Part shown: piece after piece, positions 7,259-7,741 of the stretch | Layout of the letters: the number at the start of each line of letters is the position of its first letter | Position numbering within the stretch: the first letter of the stretch is position 1 | Source: Calditrichota bacterium | GTDB lineage: Bacteria; Calditrichota; Calditrichia; RBG-13-44-9 | DNA length: 7,741 bases | NCBI GenBank assembly: GCA_024276455.1 | Contig: JAJRXE010000079.1 | Span: 1 to 7,741, forward strand | Direction of reading: 5' to 3' | The notes under the pieces: model-generated | What the model saw: only the letters and a program-made list of their open reading frames with translations | What the model was told of the DNA's origin: nothing | The model's database searches: none | Program-made: the position numbers and the translations under genes

Positions 7259-7741
7259 TCAGCGGTTGTCCAGCTCAATGGTGTCGATCAGCATGTCAAA
7301 AATATTGGGTTCGGCGTCAATCACCCGGTTCCAGTTGGGAATCAGGGAGGTTTCGTAAGGGGCTTCCAGCAGTTCCTGTCCTGCCCGCATAATGCTCTGA
7401 ACAAAACTTTCTGCGGTTTTGGCCTCTTCGTGCCGGTCGTAATTCAATCCGTTCAAGGAAGCATCCATGGCATAGCGGGCAATAAAATCCCGCGCAGTAC
7501 GCAGATAAGTGGACTTCAGGGTCACAAAAAATTCGTTGCTAAAAACCACTCCCTGCGAGGCCAGGGTTCGGAACAGCGACTTGGCAATATCGGTCGCCAT
7601 TTTCAACAGCCCTTTGTCGGTGTCGTTCCAGTAAATGCTCTGGTGCTTGTGTTCGTACACTTTGGCAATGTCCACCTGGGCCACCCGATTTAAACTGATA
7701 TTCCGGTGCACTTCCGAGAGGACGCCGATTTCCAATCCCCA
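7259..7741 (-). CDS. gpgS: Glucosyl-3-phosphoglycerate synthase-like glycosyltransferase, C-terminal part
   Basis: About 160 C-terminal residues are present; the start lies beyond the right edge. The frame is open to base 7741 (WGLEIGVLSEV), so the TTG at 7735 is not a start. The segment EIGVLSEVHRN, then VAQVDIAKVYEHKHQ, matches the layout of GpgS enzymes (GT81), where an EIGLL..T segment precedes IAQV.LG.R.HRN. In the mycobacterial enzyme a His in that segment helps to hold the catalytic divalent metal. GpgS joins a nucleotide-sugar glucose to 3-phosphoglycerate in the cytoplasm, the first step to glucosylglycerate, a compatible solute and a precursor of some polysaccharides. The rest of the fragment is helical (FVTLKSTYLRTARDFIARYA; SIMRAGQELLEAP) and ends LDNR. 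The nucleotide-sugar binding domain is not visible, so a related retaining glycosyltransferase such as mannosyl-3-phosphoglycerate synthase remains possible. It is convergent with the efflux operon and probably unrelated to it. Confidence 0.7.
   Translation of the reverse strand, partial: WGLEIGVLSEVHRNISLNRVAQVDIAKVYEHKHQSIYWNDTDKGLLKMATDIAKSLFRTLASQGVVFSNEFFVTLKSTYLRTARDFIARYAMDASLNGLNYDRHEEAKTAESFVQSIMRAGQELLEAPYETSLIPNWNRVIDAEPNIFDMLIDTIELDNR

Noticed and set aside
6815..7693. Plus-strand open frame (292 codons) from the permease 3' end into the GpgS-like gene
   Set aside because: It crosses the stop of one real gene, the hairpin and the antisense of another; no consistent protein features.

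Overview
The window reads as a chromosomal segment from a Gram-negative bacterium, moderately GC-rich and densely coded. The envelope genes require an outer membrane: a TolC-type channel, a lipoprotein adaptor, an RND pump and a DUF5916 barrel-like protein. DUF5916 proteins, together with a GpgS-like glycosyltransferase carrying a YEHKHQ segment, point to the Bacteroidota/Calditrichota (FCB) side of the bacteria. This placement is inferred from protein families only; no rRNA or other phylogenetic marker is present.

Layout: (1) 2-1813, plus strand: a 5'-truncated gene for a CBM9-like/DUF5916 protein. (2) 1814-1954: a 141-base GC-rich gap with small hairpins and no promoter I can defend. (3) 1955-7142, plus strand: a compact three-gene operon encoding a TolC-family outer-membrane channel, a very short periplasmic adaptor (MFP) lipoprotein and an RND permease. 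Both internal junctions are ATGA overlaps with clear Shine-Dalgarno sequences, so translation is probably coupled. (4) 7143-7258: a gap with a perfect 12-bp hairpin, probably a shared terminator. (5) 7259-7741, minus strand, convergent: the 3' part of a gene resembling glucosyl-3-phosphoglycerate synthase.

The operon encodes all three parts of a tripartite efflux pump: permease in the inner membrane, adaptor in the periplasm, channel in the outer membrane. No regulator gene is adjacent, and the substrate cannot be read from the sequence.

I see no clearly new system. Three details deserve a second look. The adaptor has almost no alpha-helical hairpin. The permease keeps only part of the AcrB-type proton relay (Asp-Asn in TM4, Asn-Asn in TM10). 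The permease also stops at a TAA where relatives usually have a Tyr, and the same frame continues for five plausible C-terminal codons before a second TAA. No CRISPR array, tRNA, rRNA, insertion sequence or phage gene was found.
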